Origin: WTGU01 sp965200925
Lineage (GTDB): Bacteria > Pseudomonadota > Alphaproteobacteria > UBA828
Reading direction: 5' to 3'
DNA length: 64,000 nucleotides
NCBI GenBank assembly: GCA_965200925.1
Contig: OZ241738.1
Location: 1,426,001 to 1,490,000 of the forward strand
A program made the translations under genes and the position numbers. Below the pieces are notes generated by a model that saw only the letters and a list, made by a program, of their open reading frames with translations, had not been told where the DNA came from and searched no databases. Shown here one piece after another: positions 52,955-61,390 of the stretch (its first letter is position 1; the number at the start of each line of letters is the position of its first letter).

Positions 52955-52988
52955 GGCGGGCTCTCTCGGGCAGGCGCCGGGCCGCCCG

Positions 52989-54338
52989 TCAGATCGGCTC
53001 CGTGCCGTTCGACGAAGCCGGTATGAGTGTGGCCGGCGCGGAAGGCTTCGTGCGCGACGACGCGGCGCAGGAAGCCGATATTGGTGGCGATGCCCTCGAT
53101 GCGGAAGCGTCAAGGGCCGCCAGCATCCTCTCGATGGCGCCGTTCCGGTCGGTGCCATGGGCGATCAGCTTGGCGATCATCGGGTCGTAGAAGTGGGTGA
53201 TCCGGTCGCCTTCGCGGACCCCGGTATCGAGCCGCAGGCCGGCGCCCGCCGGCGGCGGGGCGAAAACCTCGAGCGGCCCCGGCGAGGGGAGGAAATTCTT
53301 GCTCGGGTCCTCGGCGTAGAGGCGGCACTCGATCGCGTGCCCCTGCGGTGCCACCGGCGTTTCCAGGAGCCCGGAGAGATCGTCGCCCCGCGCGAGGCGG
53401 AGTTGCAGACCCACCAGATCGACGCCTGCGATCATCTCGGTGACCGGATGCTCGACCTGGATGCGCGTGTTCATTTCGAGGAAGTAGAACGCGCCGTCGG
53501 GCGCCAGGATGAATTCGACCGTGCCGGCTCCGCGGTAGTGCTCCCGCGCGACGAGGGCGAGGGCGGCGGCGGCCATGCGCGCCCGCAGGGCGGGGCCGAC
53601 CGCCGGCGAGGGCGCTTCCTCGACGATCTTCTGGAAGCGCCGCTGGATCGAGCATTCCCGCTCCATGAAATGGGCGCCGCGTCCGTCGCCTGAGCCGAAG
53701 ACCTGGATCTCGACGTGGCGCGGTTCGGGCACGAGCTTTTCGAGATAGACCGCGCCGTCGCCGAAGGCTTTTTCGGCCATGGCCTGGGTCGCGCCCACCA
53801 CCTCGGCGAGTTGCGCCGGCCCGTCCACCCGCCGCATGCCGATGCCGCCGCCGCCGGCGCTGGCCTTGACGAGCAGCGGATAGCCAACCGCCGCCGCGTG
53901 CCTCTCCGCCTCCGCCGCCGCGCCCGGCGCGAGCCGCGCGCTCCCCGGCACGACGGGCAGGCCTGCCTCGGCGGCGAGGCGGCGCGCGCGCGCCTTGTCC
54001 CCCATGGCGGCGATCGCCTCGGGCCGCGGGCCGACCCAAGTAAGGCCGGCCGCCTCGACCGCGCGGGCGAAGGCGGCGTTCTCGGCCAGGAAGCCGTAGC
54101 CCGGATGGATCGCGTCCGCGCCGCTCGCCTGTGCGGCGGTGAGGATTTTGTCGGCGGCGAGGTAGCTCGCGCGCGCGGCCGGCGGGCCGATGGCGAAGGC
54201 TTCGTCGGCTTCGTCGGCGTGTTTCGCGCCCGCGTCCGCCTCCGAATGGACCGCGACCGTGGCGATGCCGAGCGCCCGCGCGCTGCCCATGACGCGGCAG
54301 GCGATCTCCCCGCGATTCGCGACCAGGAGCTTCTTCAC
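52989..54338 (-). CDS. accC: Biotin carboxylase (AccC-type), C-terminal frameshift
   Basis: The ATP-grasp enzyme carboxylates biotin using bicarbonate. Its N-terminus is MKKLLVANRGEIACRV. The ATP-binding glycine loop KASAGGGGIGM, HFMERECSIQRR, and the catalytic EMNTRIQVEHPVTE are all intact. At about 53112 the frame slips: the encoded tail is Ser/Ala-rich, whereas the next frame gives RIEGIATNIGFLRRVVAHEAF and continues to a TGA at 52951-52953 that overlaps the pxpB ATG. With one added base the protein would be about 462 residues. The frame given is the uncorrected reading, 449 residues. No BCCP gene is adjacent. Confidence 0.85.
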   Translation of the reverse strand: MKKLLVANRGEIACRVMGSARALGIATVAVHSEADAGAKHADEADEAFAIGPPAARASYLAADKILTAAQASGADAIHPGYGFLAENAAFARAVEAAGLTWVGPRPEAIAAMGDKARARRLAAEAGLPVVPGSARLAPGAAAEAERHAAAVGYPLLVKASAGGGGIGMRRVDGPAQLAEVVGATQAMAEKAFGDGAVYLEKLVPEPRHVEIQVFGSGDGRGAHFMERECSIQRRFQKIVEEAPSPAVGPALRARMAAAALALVAREHYRGAGTVEFILAPDGAFYFLEMNTRIQVEHPVTEMIAGVDLVGLQLRLARGDDLSGLLETPVAPQGHAIECRLYAEDPSKNFLPSPGPLEVFAPPPAGAGLRLDTGVREGDRITHFYDPMIAKLIAHGTDRNGAIERMLAALDASASRASPPISASCAASSRTKPSAPATLIPASSNGTEPI

Positions 54339-54575
54339 GTCCGCCGCAAGGAGGCGCCGTTCGGATGCCGGTCCGCCGCGTCCGCGCGCGGGCGTCGGCC
54401 GGCGGGAGGGGCGATCGCGGCGGGTTCCATGGCCGCGACGCTACCCGCGGGCCGGGCGCGCCGCAAGCGGCGGTCGTGGCCGGGAGCAGTGCCGAAAGCG
54501 CCATGCGCCGCCGCTCCTGCGCCGTATCCGGCGCTTCGCGCCTCTCCGCGGCGCCCTGCAAACCATGCGGTGCGG

Positions 54576-56174
54576 CTATTCCGCCTTGGCGATCACGGCG
54601 GCGATGGCACTCAAAGTTCTGGCGCGGTCGAACGCATCGTCAAACTTTTCTGCGGTTTGCAGCGCCCCGGCGATGTCTCCAGCCTTGGCCCGTGCGGCGG
54701 CGATGGTGCCCAAAGCCTGGACGCGGTTGCCCGCATTGTCGATCTTTTCCGCGGCTCGCAGCGCCTCGGCGAGGGTCACCCTCGCTCCCGCATTGTCCCC
54801 GGCCTCTACCTGCGCGGCGGCGATGGCGTTCAAAGCCCGGGCGCGGCCGGACGCAATGTCGATCTTTTCCGCGGTTTGCAACGCCTCGGCGAGGGTCACC
54901 CTCGCTCCCGCGTTGTCCCCGGTCTCTACCTGCGCGGCAGCGATGGCGCGCAAAGCTCGGACGCGGTTGAGCGCATTGTCAAACTTTTCCGCGATTTGCA
55001 TTGCCTCGGCGATGTTCCCGGCTTTGGTCTGCGCGGCGGCGATGTCGCGCAAAGCACGGGCACGCCAAGACGCATCGTCGATCTTTTCCGCGGTTTGCAT
55101 TGCCACGGCGAGGGTCATCCTCGCTTCCGCATTGTTTCCGGCCTCTGCTTGCGCGGCGGCGATGGCGCTCAAAGCACGGGCACGCCAAGACGCATCGTCG
55201 ATCTTTTCCGCGGTTTGCATTGCCACGGCGATGCCCCCGGCCTCTGCCTGTGCAGCGGCGATGTCGCGCAAAGCCCAGCCGCGCCAGACGCGGTTGTTGA
55301 ACGCATTGTCGATCTTTTCCGCGGTTTGCATTGCCACGGCGATGTCCCCGGCCTCTGCCTGCGTGGCGGCGATGTCGTGCAAAACCCAAGCGCGGGCAAA
55401 CGCATGATCGGAATCGATCTCTTCCGTCTCTCTCAACGCCGCCGTGAGCAGGCAATCCGCCGTCGGGGCTGCGAAACACTCCCTCCGCTCCCGCACGGGG
55501 GCCGACAGCTCCCGCACCCATTCCGCCGGCGTCGCGAAGGAGAGGCCCTCGCTGGCGGCTCCGGCGTGCTTGAAGGTCGTGATCCCGACCAGCTCTCCCT
55601 CCCCGTTGAACAGCCCGCCGCTGGAAGAGCCCGGCGAGACGGCCGCGTCCGTCTGGACGATCGAGGCGGCGCGCTTGCCGTGGTCGCCGCGCAACTGCGA
55701 GACGATGCCGCGGGAGAGGGAAAGCGTCAGCCCCTGCGGGGCGCCGACGGCATAGACCTCCTCGCCGACGGAAAGCGCGCGGGCGCTGCCGAGGCGAACC
55801 GGCGGTGCCGCCGGGGGATCGGCAAGCTCCGCGACGGACAGCAGGCAGAGATCGCGCGCCTCGTCCCGCGCCGCCAGGCGTGCCTCCATGCGCCAGGTCT
55901 CGCGCCCGCGCGCATCCGCCGCCTGACGCACGGCGATGTCCGCCGCGCCGGTCACGACGTGGCAGTTCGTCGCCACCTCGTTCCCACCCACGACGACTCC
56001 GCTGCCCTGTGCGATCTGCGCCCCGCCGGCGTCCAGGGCGAGGACGACGACCACGCCGCCGGATACGTCGGCGAAGACCTCCTGCGCCGATTTGCCGCTC
56101 GCGCCGTCGGGAAAAACCATGGCGCAGACGCACAAGACGCCCGTCGCAACCGCCAGACGTTGATGTGGTTTCAT
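54576..56174 (-). CDS. Secreted trypsin-like serine protease with long repeat tail
   Basis: The 532-residue protein has a signal peptide (residues 1-27), a trypsin/DegP-like protease domain (about 30-215) with H72 in TNCHVV, D108 in RDLCLL and S185 in GSSSGG (oxyanion-hole Asn replaced: GSSSGGL, not GNSGGP), and a C-terminal array of about eight alpha-helical repeats of 30-45 residues built on AMQTAEKIDDASWRARAL-like helices. These resemble HEAT/TPR-type solenoids. Two repeats around 55080 and 55200 are nearly identical in DNA, so the array is recently expanded. It is divergent from the coxL-like gene, from which it is separated by 120 bp. Confidence 0.8.
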   Translation of the reverse strand: MKPHQRLAVATGVLCVCAMVFPDGASGKSAQEVFADVSGGVVVVLALDAGGAQIAQGSGVVVGGNEVATNCHVVTGAADIAVRQAADARGRETWRMEARLAARDEARDLCLLSVAELADPPAAPPVRLGSARALSVGEEVYAVGAPQGLTLSLSRGIVSQLRGDHGKRAASIVQTDAAVSPGSSSGGLFNGEGELVGITTFKHAGAASEGLSFATPAEWVRELSAPVRERRECFAAPTADCLLTAALRETEEIDSDHAFARAWVLHDIAATQAEAGDIAVAMQTAEKIDNAFNNRVWRGWALRDIAAAQAEAGGIAVAMQTAEKIDDASWRARALSAIAAAQAEAGNNAEARMTLAVAMQTAEKIDDASWRARALRDIAAAQTKAGNIAEAMQIAEKFDNALNRVRALRAIAAAQVETGDNAGARVTLAEALQTAEKIDIASGRARALNAIAAAQVEAGDNAGARVTLAEALRAAEKIDNAGNRVQALGTIAAARAKAGDIAGALQTAEKFDDAFDRARTLSAIAAVIAKAE

Positions 56175-56244
56175 TCGGTGTGCCCCAGGATGCCGAAGCA
56201 TGATCAAGCCATGAAAGCACATGGTCGCTCAAGCCGCGTGCCCC

Positions 56245-56253
56245 TGCTATCCT
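56245..56253 (+). promoter_or_regulatory. Possible extended -10 promoter of the molybdenum hydroxylase operon
   Basis: TGCTATCCT (extended TGn plus TATCCT) lies about 40 bp before the coxL-like ATG, in the only gap from which the plus-strand operon could be transcribed. The -35 (TCGCTC, 17 bases upstream) is poor. Confidence 0.3.
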
Positions 56254-56294
56254 GGCGCCGCTCCGTGACGAGAGCCGGCGGGCAGGAGGGGCGC

Positions 56295-58664
56295 ATGTAT
56301 GTGGGGCAAGCGATCCGGCGGCGGGAGGACGAACGGTTCCTGCGGGGGCGGGGGCGGTTCGTCGAGGACGTCAGGCTCGACGAGCCCATCGCCCATGCCG
56401 CCTTCGTGCGCAGCCCCCACGCCCATGCCAGGGTGACGCGGATCGACACCGAAGCCGCCGCCGCACTGCCGGGCGTGTGCGCGGTGCTGACCGGTGCGGA
56501 CTGGACGGCCGCCGGCTACGGCGAGGCGGAGGGGGTGTGGCCGGTCGCCGACAGGAGCGGCGCGCCGGCACGCACCGTGAACCGGCCGTTCATCTGCGTC
56601 GATGGCGTGGTCCGCTGCGTCGGCGAGATCGTCGCCATGGTCGTCGCCGAAGACCGCCACCGGGCGCTCGACGGGGCGGAGGCGGTCGCGGTCGATTACG
56701 AGGAGATGCCGGCCAACACCGTCACGGCGAAGGCGCTGGAGACGGAGACCCCGCTCGTGCATCCGGCGCTCGGCACCAACGAGGTGCTGGTCACCGAGCA
56801 CGGCCTCAAGGAGGAGACGGAAGCGGCGCTCGCCCGCGCGCACCACGTCACCGAGGTCACGGTCCCGACCAACCGCGTCACTGCGTCCCCCATCGAGCCG
56901 CGCTGCTACATGGGGCACTACGACGCGGTGGGCGACCGCTATACCGTCTGGACCACGCATCAGGCGCCGCACATCGTGCGCCGTTACTTCACCAAGTCGC
57001 TGCGCATTCCCGAGCACAAGATGCGGATCGTCGCGCCCGACGTGGGCGGGGGCTTCGGGATGAAACTCTACCACTACCCGGAGGAACCGCTGGTGCTCTG
57101 GGGTGCGATCGTCTCCGGCCGCCCGGTCAGGTGGACCGGCACGCGCTCGGAATGCCTGCTGGGCGACACCCACGCCCGCGACCACCACACGACGGGCCGC
57201 ATGGCCTTCGACCGGGACGGCAGGATTCTCGGCGTGGCGTTCGAGACGCTCGGGGCCTTCGGCGCTTACGAAAGCCAGTGGCAGGCGAGCATCACCAACG
57301 CCTACCACTTCACCATGCTGTCCCTCGCCTACGACATCCCGGCGATCCACACGACCGTGCGCGGCGTCTATACCAACGCCACGCCCGTGGACGCCTATCG
57401 CGGCGCGGGCCGCCCCGAGACCGTCTACCAGGTCGAGCGGCTGATCGAGAACGGCGCCAAGGAGATGGGCATCGACCCGATGGAATTGCGCGCGCGCAAC
57501 CTGATCCGCCCGGAGAAGTTCCCGTACAGGACGGCCGTCGGCATCACCTACGATTCGGGCGATCCGCCGGCGCTCATGGAGAAGATCAAGGCGCTCTCCG
57601 GCTACGACGCGCTCCGCGCCGAGCAGGCCGCGCGGCGCGCGCGGGGCGAATGGATGGGAATCGGCATTTCGGCTTTCTTCGACATGGCCGGCGCGGGCCC
57701 CGTCAAGATGATGAACGATCTGGGCGCCAAAATCGGCTGCTACGACGTGGCCAGCGTGCGCGTCCACCCCGACGGACGGATCACGGTGTTCGCCGGCAGC
57801 CACAGCCACGGGCAGGGCCACGAGACGACGTGGAGCCAGATCGCCGCCGACCGGCTCGGCTGCGCCATCGACGACGTCGATCTGGTCGAAGGCGATACCG
57901 ACCGTGTGCCGATGGGAATCGGCACCTGGGGCTCGCGCTCCCTCTCGACCGCCGGCATGGCAGTCTATACCGCCGCCGACCGGGTGGTCGCGAAGGCCAA
58001 GCGGCTGGCGGCGCACATGCTGGAATGCGCGCCCGAGGACCTCGACCTGGCCGACGGCGCGTTCACCGTCAAGGGCACGGACCGCAAGCTGGCGTTCTCG
58101 GCAGTGGCCAACGCCGCCTATCATTCCGGCGACCGCCCGGCCGATCTGGAGATCGGCCTCGAGGAGACGTCGTTTTTCGATCCCGACGACTGCACCTACC
58201 CTTCCGCCATCCATCTCTGCGTCGTCCTCGTCGATCTCGAGACCTGCGCCGTCGCCTTGCGGAACTACTGGGCGGTGGACGACGTGGGCACGGTCATCAA
58301 CCCGATGGTGCTGGAGGGGCAGGTGCATGGCGGGCTGGTGCAGGGCATCGGCCAGGCGCTCATGGAGGAATGCGCCTACGATCCCGAAACCGGCCAGTAC
58401 CTCGCGGGCACGTTCATGGATTACGCCATCCCCCACGCCGAAGATGTGCCGTCCTTCGGGCTGGATTCGCATGTGACCCGCGCCTTGGGCAATCCGCTGG
58501 GTGCCAAGGGGGCGGGCGAGAGCGGCACCATCGGCGCGCCGTCCTGCGTCGCCAACGGCGTCATCGACGCGCTGTGGCCTCTCGGGGTGCGGCAGATCAC
58601 GCAGCCCATGACGCCGAAGAAGATCTGGCGCGCCATCGAGGAGGCGAAGCGGGCGCGCCATTAG
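56295..58664 (+). CDS. Molybdopterin-binding large subunit (cluster 2)
   Basis: The 789-residue catalytic subunit has a hammerhead domain from GRGRFVEDVR and SPHAHARV, active-site loop DAYRGAGRPE (the form-II CO-dehydrogenase-like AYRGAGR), Mo-cofactor GQGHETTW, and catalytic Glu in GAKGAGESG near the C-terminus. Form-II-like sequences are usually not CO dehydrogenases but oxidise other substrates. A GGAGGGG ribosome-binding site precedes the ATG. The very long open frame upstream is antisense to the protease. It is first in an L-S-M cluster. Confidence 0.93.
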   Translation: MYVGQAIRRREDERFLRGRGRFVEDVRLDEPIAHAAFVRSPHAHARVTRIDTEAAAALPGVCAVLTGADWTAAGYGEAEGVWPVADRSGAPARTVNRPFICVDGVVRCVGEIVAMVVAEDRHRALDGAEAVAVDYEEMPANTVTAKALETETPLVHPALGTNEVLVTEHGLKEETEAALARAHHVTEVTVPTNRVTASPIEPRCYMGHYDAVGDRYTVWTTHQAPHIVRRYFTKSLRIPEHKMRIVAPDVGGGFGMKLYHYPEEPLVLWGAIVSGRPVRWTGTRSECLLGDTHARDHHTTGRMAFDRDGRILGVAFETLGAFGAYESQWQASITNAYHFTMLSLAYDIPAIHTTVRGVYTNATPVDAYRGAGRPETVYQVERLIENGAKEMGIDPMELRARNLIRPEKFPYRTAVGITYDSGDPPALMEKIKALSGYDALRAEQAARRARGEWMGIGISAFFDMAGAGPVKMMNDLGAKIGCYDVASVRVHPDGRITVFAGSHSHGQGHETTWSQIAADRLGCAIDDVDLVEGDTDRVPMGIGTWGSRSLSTAGMAVYTAADRVVAKAKRLAAHMLECAPEDLDLADGAFTVKGTDRKLAFSAVANAAYHSGDRPADLEIGLEETSFFDPDDCTYPSAIHLCVVLVDLETCAVALRNYWAVDDVGTVINPMVLEGQVHGGLVQGIGQALMEECAYDPETGQYLAGTFMDYAIPHAEDVPSFGLDSHVTRALGNPLGAKGAGESGTIGAPSCVANGVIDALWPLGVRQITQPMTPKKIWRAIEEAKRARH

Positions 58665-58692
58665 CGCCGCAACCGGGGCGGGGACGAGGACG

Positions 58693-59166
58693 ATGGACGG
58701 GATTTCCGTGACGCTGACGGTGAACGGCAGGGAGGAGTCGGCGACGGTCGATCCGCGCACCCTGCTCGTCCACTTCCTGCGCGAGGAGCTGCACCTCACC
58801 GGGACTCATATGGGCTGCGACACCAGCCAGTGCGGGGCTTGCACCGTCCATCTCGACGGCCGGCCCATCAAATCCTGCGCGATCTTCGCGGCGCAGCTGG
58901 ACGGCGCCTCCGTGACCACGATCGAGGGCGTCGCGGAGACCGGGCGGCTGCACCCGATGCAGGCCGCGTTCAAAGAGCATCACGGCCTGCAATGCGGCTT
59001 CTGCACCCCCGGCATGGTGATGATGGGGATCGACATCGCGAACCGCCACGAGGCGCCCTCCGAGGCCACGATCCGCCGCGAGCTCGAAGGCAATCTCTGC
59101 CGCTGCACGGGCTATCACAACATCGTCGAATCGATCGCGGCCGGTGCCAGGGCGATGCGCGGCTGA
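58693..59166 (+). CDS. [2Fe-2S] subunit (cluster 2)
   Basis: The 157-residue small subunit of the second hydroxylase has [2Fe-2S] ligands C42, C47, C50 and C62 in the ferredoxin half (CDTSQCGAC) and C101, C104, C136 and C138 in the four-helix half (CGFC, CRC). CDTSQCGAC is the pattern seen in CoxS-like proteins, unlike CEHGVCGAC in cluster 3. It starts 28 bp after coxL and ends 13 bp before the FAD gene. Confidence 0.95.
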   Translation: MDGISVTLTVNGREESATVDPRTLLVHFLREELHLTGTHMGCDTSQCGACTVHLDGRPIKSCAIFAAQLDGASVTTIEGVAETGRLHPMQAAFKEHHGLQCGFCTPGMVMMGIDIANRHEAPSEATIRRELEGNLCRCTGYHNIVESIAAGARAMRG

Positions 59167-59179
59167 GTGGGAGGCGCCG

Positions 59180-59980
59180 ATGTATCCGTTCGCCTACCAC
59201 CGTCCGTCTTCCGTCGCCGACGCCGCGGCATTGCTGGCCCGTAGCGAGGACGGCCGCCTGCTCGCAGGCGGCATGAGCCTGATCCCGACCCTGCGCTTCC
59301 GCCTCGCCCGGGCGTCGGACCTGATCGACCTCAACGGGATCGACTCGCTCGCCGGCATCGAACGGCGCGGCGGCACGCTGCGCATCGGCGCGATGACCCG
59401 ACACGCGGCGGTCGCCGCCTCGCCGGCGGTAGCGGAGGCGATCCCGGCGCTTGCCGCCCTCGCCGAATCGATCGGCGACGTGCAGGTGCGCAACCGCGGG
59501 ACCATCGGCGGCTCGATCTGCTTCGCCGACCCGGCCGCCGACTACCCGGCCGGCCTGCTCGGCTTGGGCGCCACGGTCAACACCGACCGGCGCGCCATCG
59601 CCGCGGACGACTTCTTCGCCGGGCTTTACGAGACCGCGCTGGCGGAGGGCGAGCTCGTGGTCTCGGTGGATTTCCCGATCCCCAGGAAGGCGGGCTGGGC
59701 CAAGTTCGGCAACCAGGCTTCGCGCTTCGCCGTGGCTGCCGTGATGGTGTCGCGCACCGGCGACGCGGTGCGGGTCGCGGTCACCGGTGCCAAGGCCTGC
59801 GTCTTTCGCGTACCGGAGATGGAAGCGGCGCTCGCCGCGGACTTCGCGGCCGAGGCGCTGGAAGGCGTCGCGCTGCCAGCCTGTGGGCTCAACGAGGACC
59901 TCCACGCGGACGCGGCGTACCGCGCGCATCTCGTCAGCGCAATGACCCGCCGCGCCGTGCGGGCGGCGGGCACGCGATGA
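59180..59980 (+). CDS. FAD subunit (cluster 2)
   Basis: The 266-residue CoxM-like protein has FAD loops LLAGGMSLIPTLRFRL (about 29-44) and NRGTIGGSICFADPAADYPA (about 105-124). The ATG at 59180 follows GGGAGG by six bases, and the 12-codon upstream extension is discarded. Its TGA overlaps the next gene's ATG, although the next gene belongs to the separate cluster 3, so the two complexes are translationally tied. Confidence 0.92.
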   Translation: MYPFAYHRPSSVADAAALLARSEDGRLLAGGMSLIPTLRFRLARASDLIDLNGIDSLAGIERRGGTLRIGAMTRHAAVAASPAVAEAIPALAALAESIGDVQVRNRGTIGGSICFADPAADYPAGLLGLGATVNTDRRAIAADDFFAGLYETALAEGELVVSVDFPIPRKAGWAKFGNQASRFAVAAVMVSRTGDAVRVAVTGAKACVFRVPEMEAALAADFAAEALEGVALPACGLNEDLHADAAYRAHLVSAMTRRAVRAAGTR

Positions 59981-60897
59981 AGCCTGCGCGGTTCCGCTAC
60001 CGCCGCGCCACGACCGTGGACGACGCGCTGCGGGCGCTCGCCCGCGACCCGGAAGCGCGGATTCTCGCGGGTGGCCAGAGCCTGATCCCGCTGATGAACC
60101 TGCGGGTGGTGAAGCCCGGCTGCCTGATCGACATCAACCGCATCCCCGACCTCGACCATATCGAGGAAGACGGCGGCGCAATCGTGGTCGGCGCCCTCGC
60201 CCGGCACAACGACGTGAAAGACTCGCCGCTGGTCCGTGCCCACTGCCCGCTGCTCGCGGAAGCCTACGAATCCATCGCCCATTACACCGTGCGCAACCGC
60301 GGCACGCTCGGCGGCAACCTCTGCCACGCGGATCCTTCCTCGGAAGCACCCGCGGTGATGGTCGCCATCGGCGCGACGTTGGTGTTGCGGAGCGCCGCCG
60401 GGGGCCGGCGTGAGGTGCCGGCGGAAGGCTTCTTCAAAGGGGTGTACGAGACGGCGGTGCGACAGGACGAAATGTTGACCGAGATCCGCCTGCCCAAGCG
60501 CGGGGCCGAGGGCTGGGCCTTCGCCGAAGTCAGCAACCGCCACGGCGATTTCGCCATGGCCGCCGTCGCGGCGACGGTGCGGCTGGAGGGCGGGACCTGT
60601 GCGGCCGCGCGGGTGGTGGCGAGCGCGGTGGGCGCGCGCCCGTCGCGGCTCGAAGCGGCGGAAGCAGCGCTCGTCGGCAGGCCGATCTGCGCGTCGCGCC
60701 TCGACGCGGCGGCGGAAGCGGCGCGCGGGGCGGTCGATCCGCCGAGCGACAGCCACGCGGACGCGGCCTACCGCCGGGACGTCATCGGCACCCTGACCCG
60801 GCGGACGGTGGGCCGCGCCGCTTCGCGTTGCGCGGCCCCGCGCACGGCGCCCGTGCGACGCGCGGCCCCGCGCCCGGCGCCCGCGCGAGGGGGTTAG
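59977..60897 (+). CDS. FAD subunit (cluster 3)
   Basis: The 306-residue FAD subunit has loops ILAGGQSLIPLMNLR and NRGTLGGNLCHADPSSE. It is longer than cluster 2's by an Arg/Ala/Pro-rich C-terminal tail created in part by a 30-bp tandem repeat (60831-60890), ending RPAPARGG. It starts by ATGA overlap with the previous gene. The order M-S-L mirrors the L-S-M order of cluster 2. Confidence 0.92.
   Translation: MKPARFRYRRATTVDDALRALARDPEARILAGGQSLIPLMNLRVVKPGCLIDINRIPDLDHIEEDGGAIVVGALARHNDVKDSPLVRAHCPLLAEAYESIAHYTVRNRGTLGGNLCHADPSSEAPAVMVAIGATLVLRSAAGGRREVPAEGFFKGVYETAVRQDEMLTEIRLPKRGAEGWAFAEVSNRHGDFAMAAVAATVRLEGGTCAAARVVASAVGARPSRLEAAEAALVGRPICASRLDAAAEAARGAVDPPSDSHADAAYRRDVIGTLTRRTVGRAASRCAAPRTAPVRRAAPRPAPARGG
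60831..60890 (+). repeat. Two-copy 30-bp tandem repeat at the end of the FAD-subunit gene
   Basis: 60831-60860 and 60861-60890 are near-identical 30-mers (CGCGGCCCCGCGC core) at the extreme 3' end of the coding sequence, adding an Arg/Ala/Pro tail. The sequence GCGTTGCGCG just before it also occurs at the matching place, on the opposite strand, of the 20251-20310 repeat. Confidence 0.75.
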
Positions 60898-60907
60898 GGG
60901 GGAGGTC

Positions 60908-61390
60908 ATGGAGAGGGAGACGATCCGCGTGACCGTCAACGGCAAGGCCCACGAGCGCGCGGTCGAACCCAGGCGGCTCCTGAGCGATTTCCTGCGCGAC
61001 GATTTGCGCCTCACCGGCACCCATGTCGGCTGCGAACACGGCGTCTGCGGTGCGTGCACGGTGACCATGGACGGCCGCACCACTCGCGCCTGCCTGACCT
61101 TCGCGGTGATGGCGGATGGCGCCGACATCCGAACGGTCGAGGGCCTCGGCACGGTCGAGGCGATGCACCCGGTGCAGCAGGCGTTCTGGGAAAAGCACGG
61201 CCTGCAATGCGGCTTCTGTACGCCGGGGATGCTGATGACCGCGGCGGAGTTGCTGGAGCGGAACCCCGACCCCTCTGTGGACGACGTGCGCGACGCCATC
61301 TCCGGCAACCTCTGCCGGTGCACGGGCTACCAGACCATCGTCGAATCCATCCGCCACGCGGCGCGGCTGATGAGGGAGGGCGGCGCATGA
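60908..61390 (+). CDS. [2Fe-2S] subunit (cluster 3)
   Basis: The 160-residue small subunit has C42, C47, C50 and C62 (CEHGVCGAC, RAC) and C101, C104, C136 and C138 (CGFC, CRC). It is about as close to the cluster-1 small subunit (CEHGICGAC) as to its neighbour in cluster 2, suggesting separate origins of clusters 2 and 3. A GGGGAGG ribosome-binding site lies just upstream, and the stop overlaps the large-subunit ATG. Confidence 0.95.
   Translation: MERETIRVTVNGKAHERAVEPRRLLSDFLRDDLRLTGTHVGCEHGVCGACTVTMDGRTTRACLTFAVMADGADIRTVEGLGTVEAMHPVQQAFWEKHGLQCGFCTPGMLMTAAELLERNPDPSVDDVRDAISGNLCRCTGYQTIVESIRHAARLMREGGA

Noticed and set aside
54640..55400. Repeated GATCTTTTCCGCGGTTTGCA blocks suspected as binding sites
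   Set aside because: They are codon-phased parts of the helical repeats of the protease gene on the minus strand.
53715..56294. Large upstream extension of the cluster-2 large subunit, including repetitive LFRGLHCHGD-like peptides
   Set aside because: The repeats are the reverse complement of the protease repeats on the minus strand. The catalytic subunit starts at 56295.
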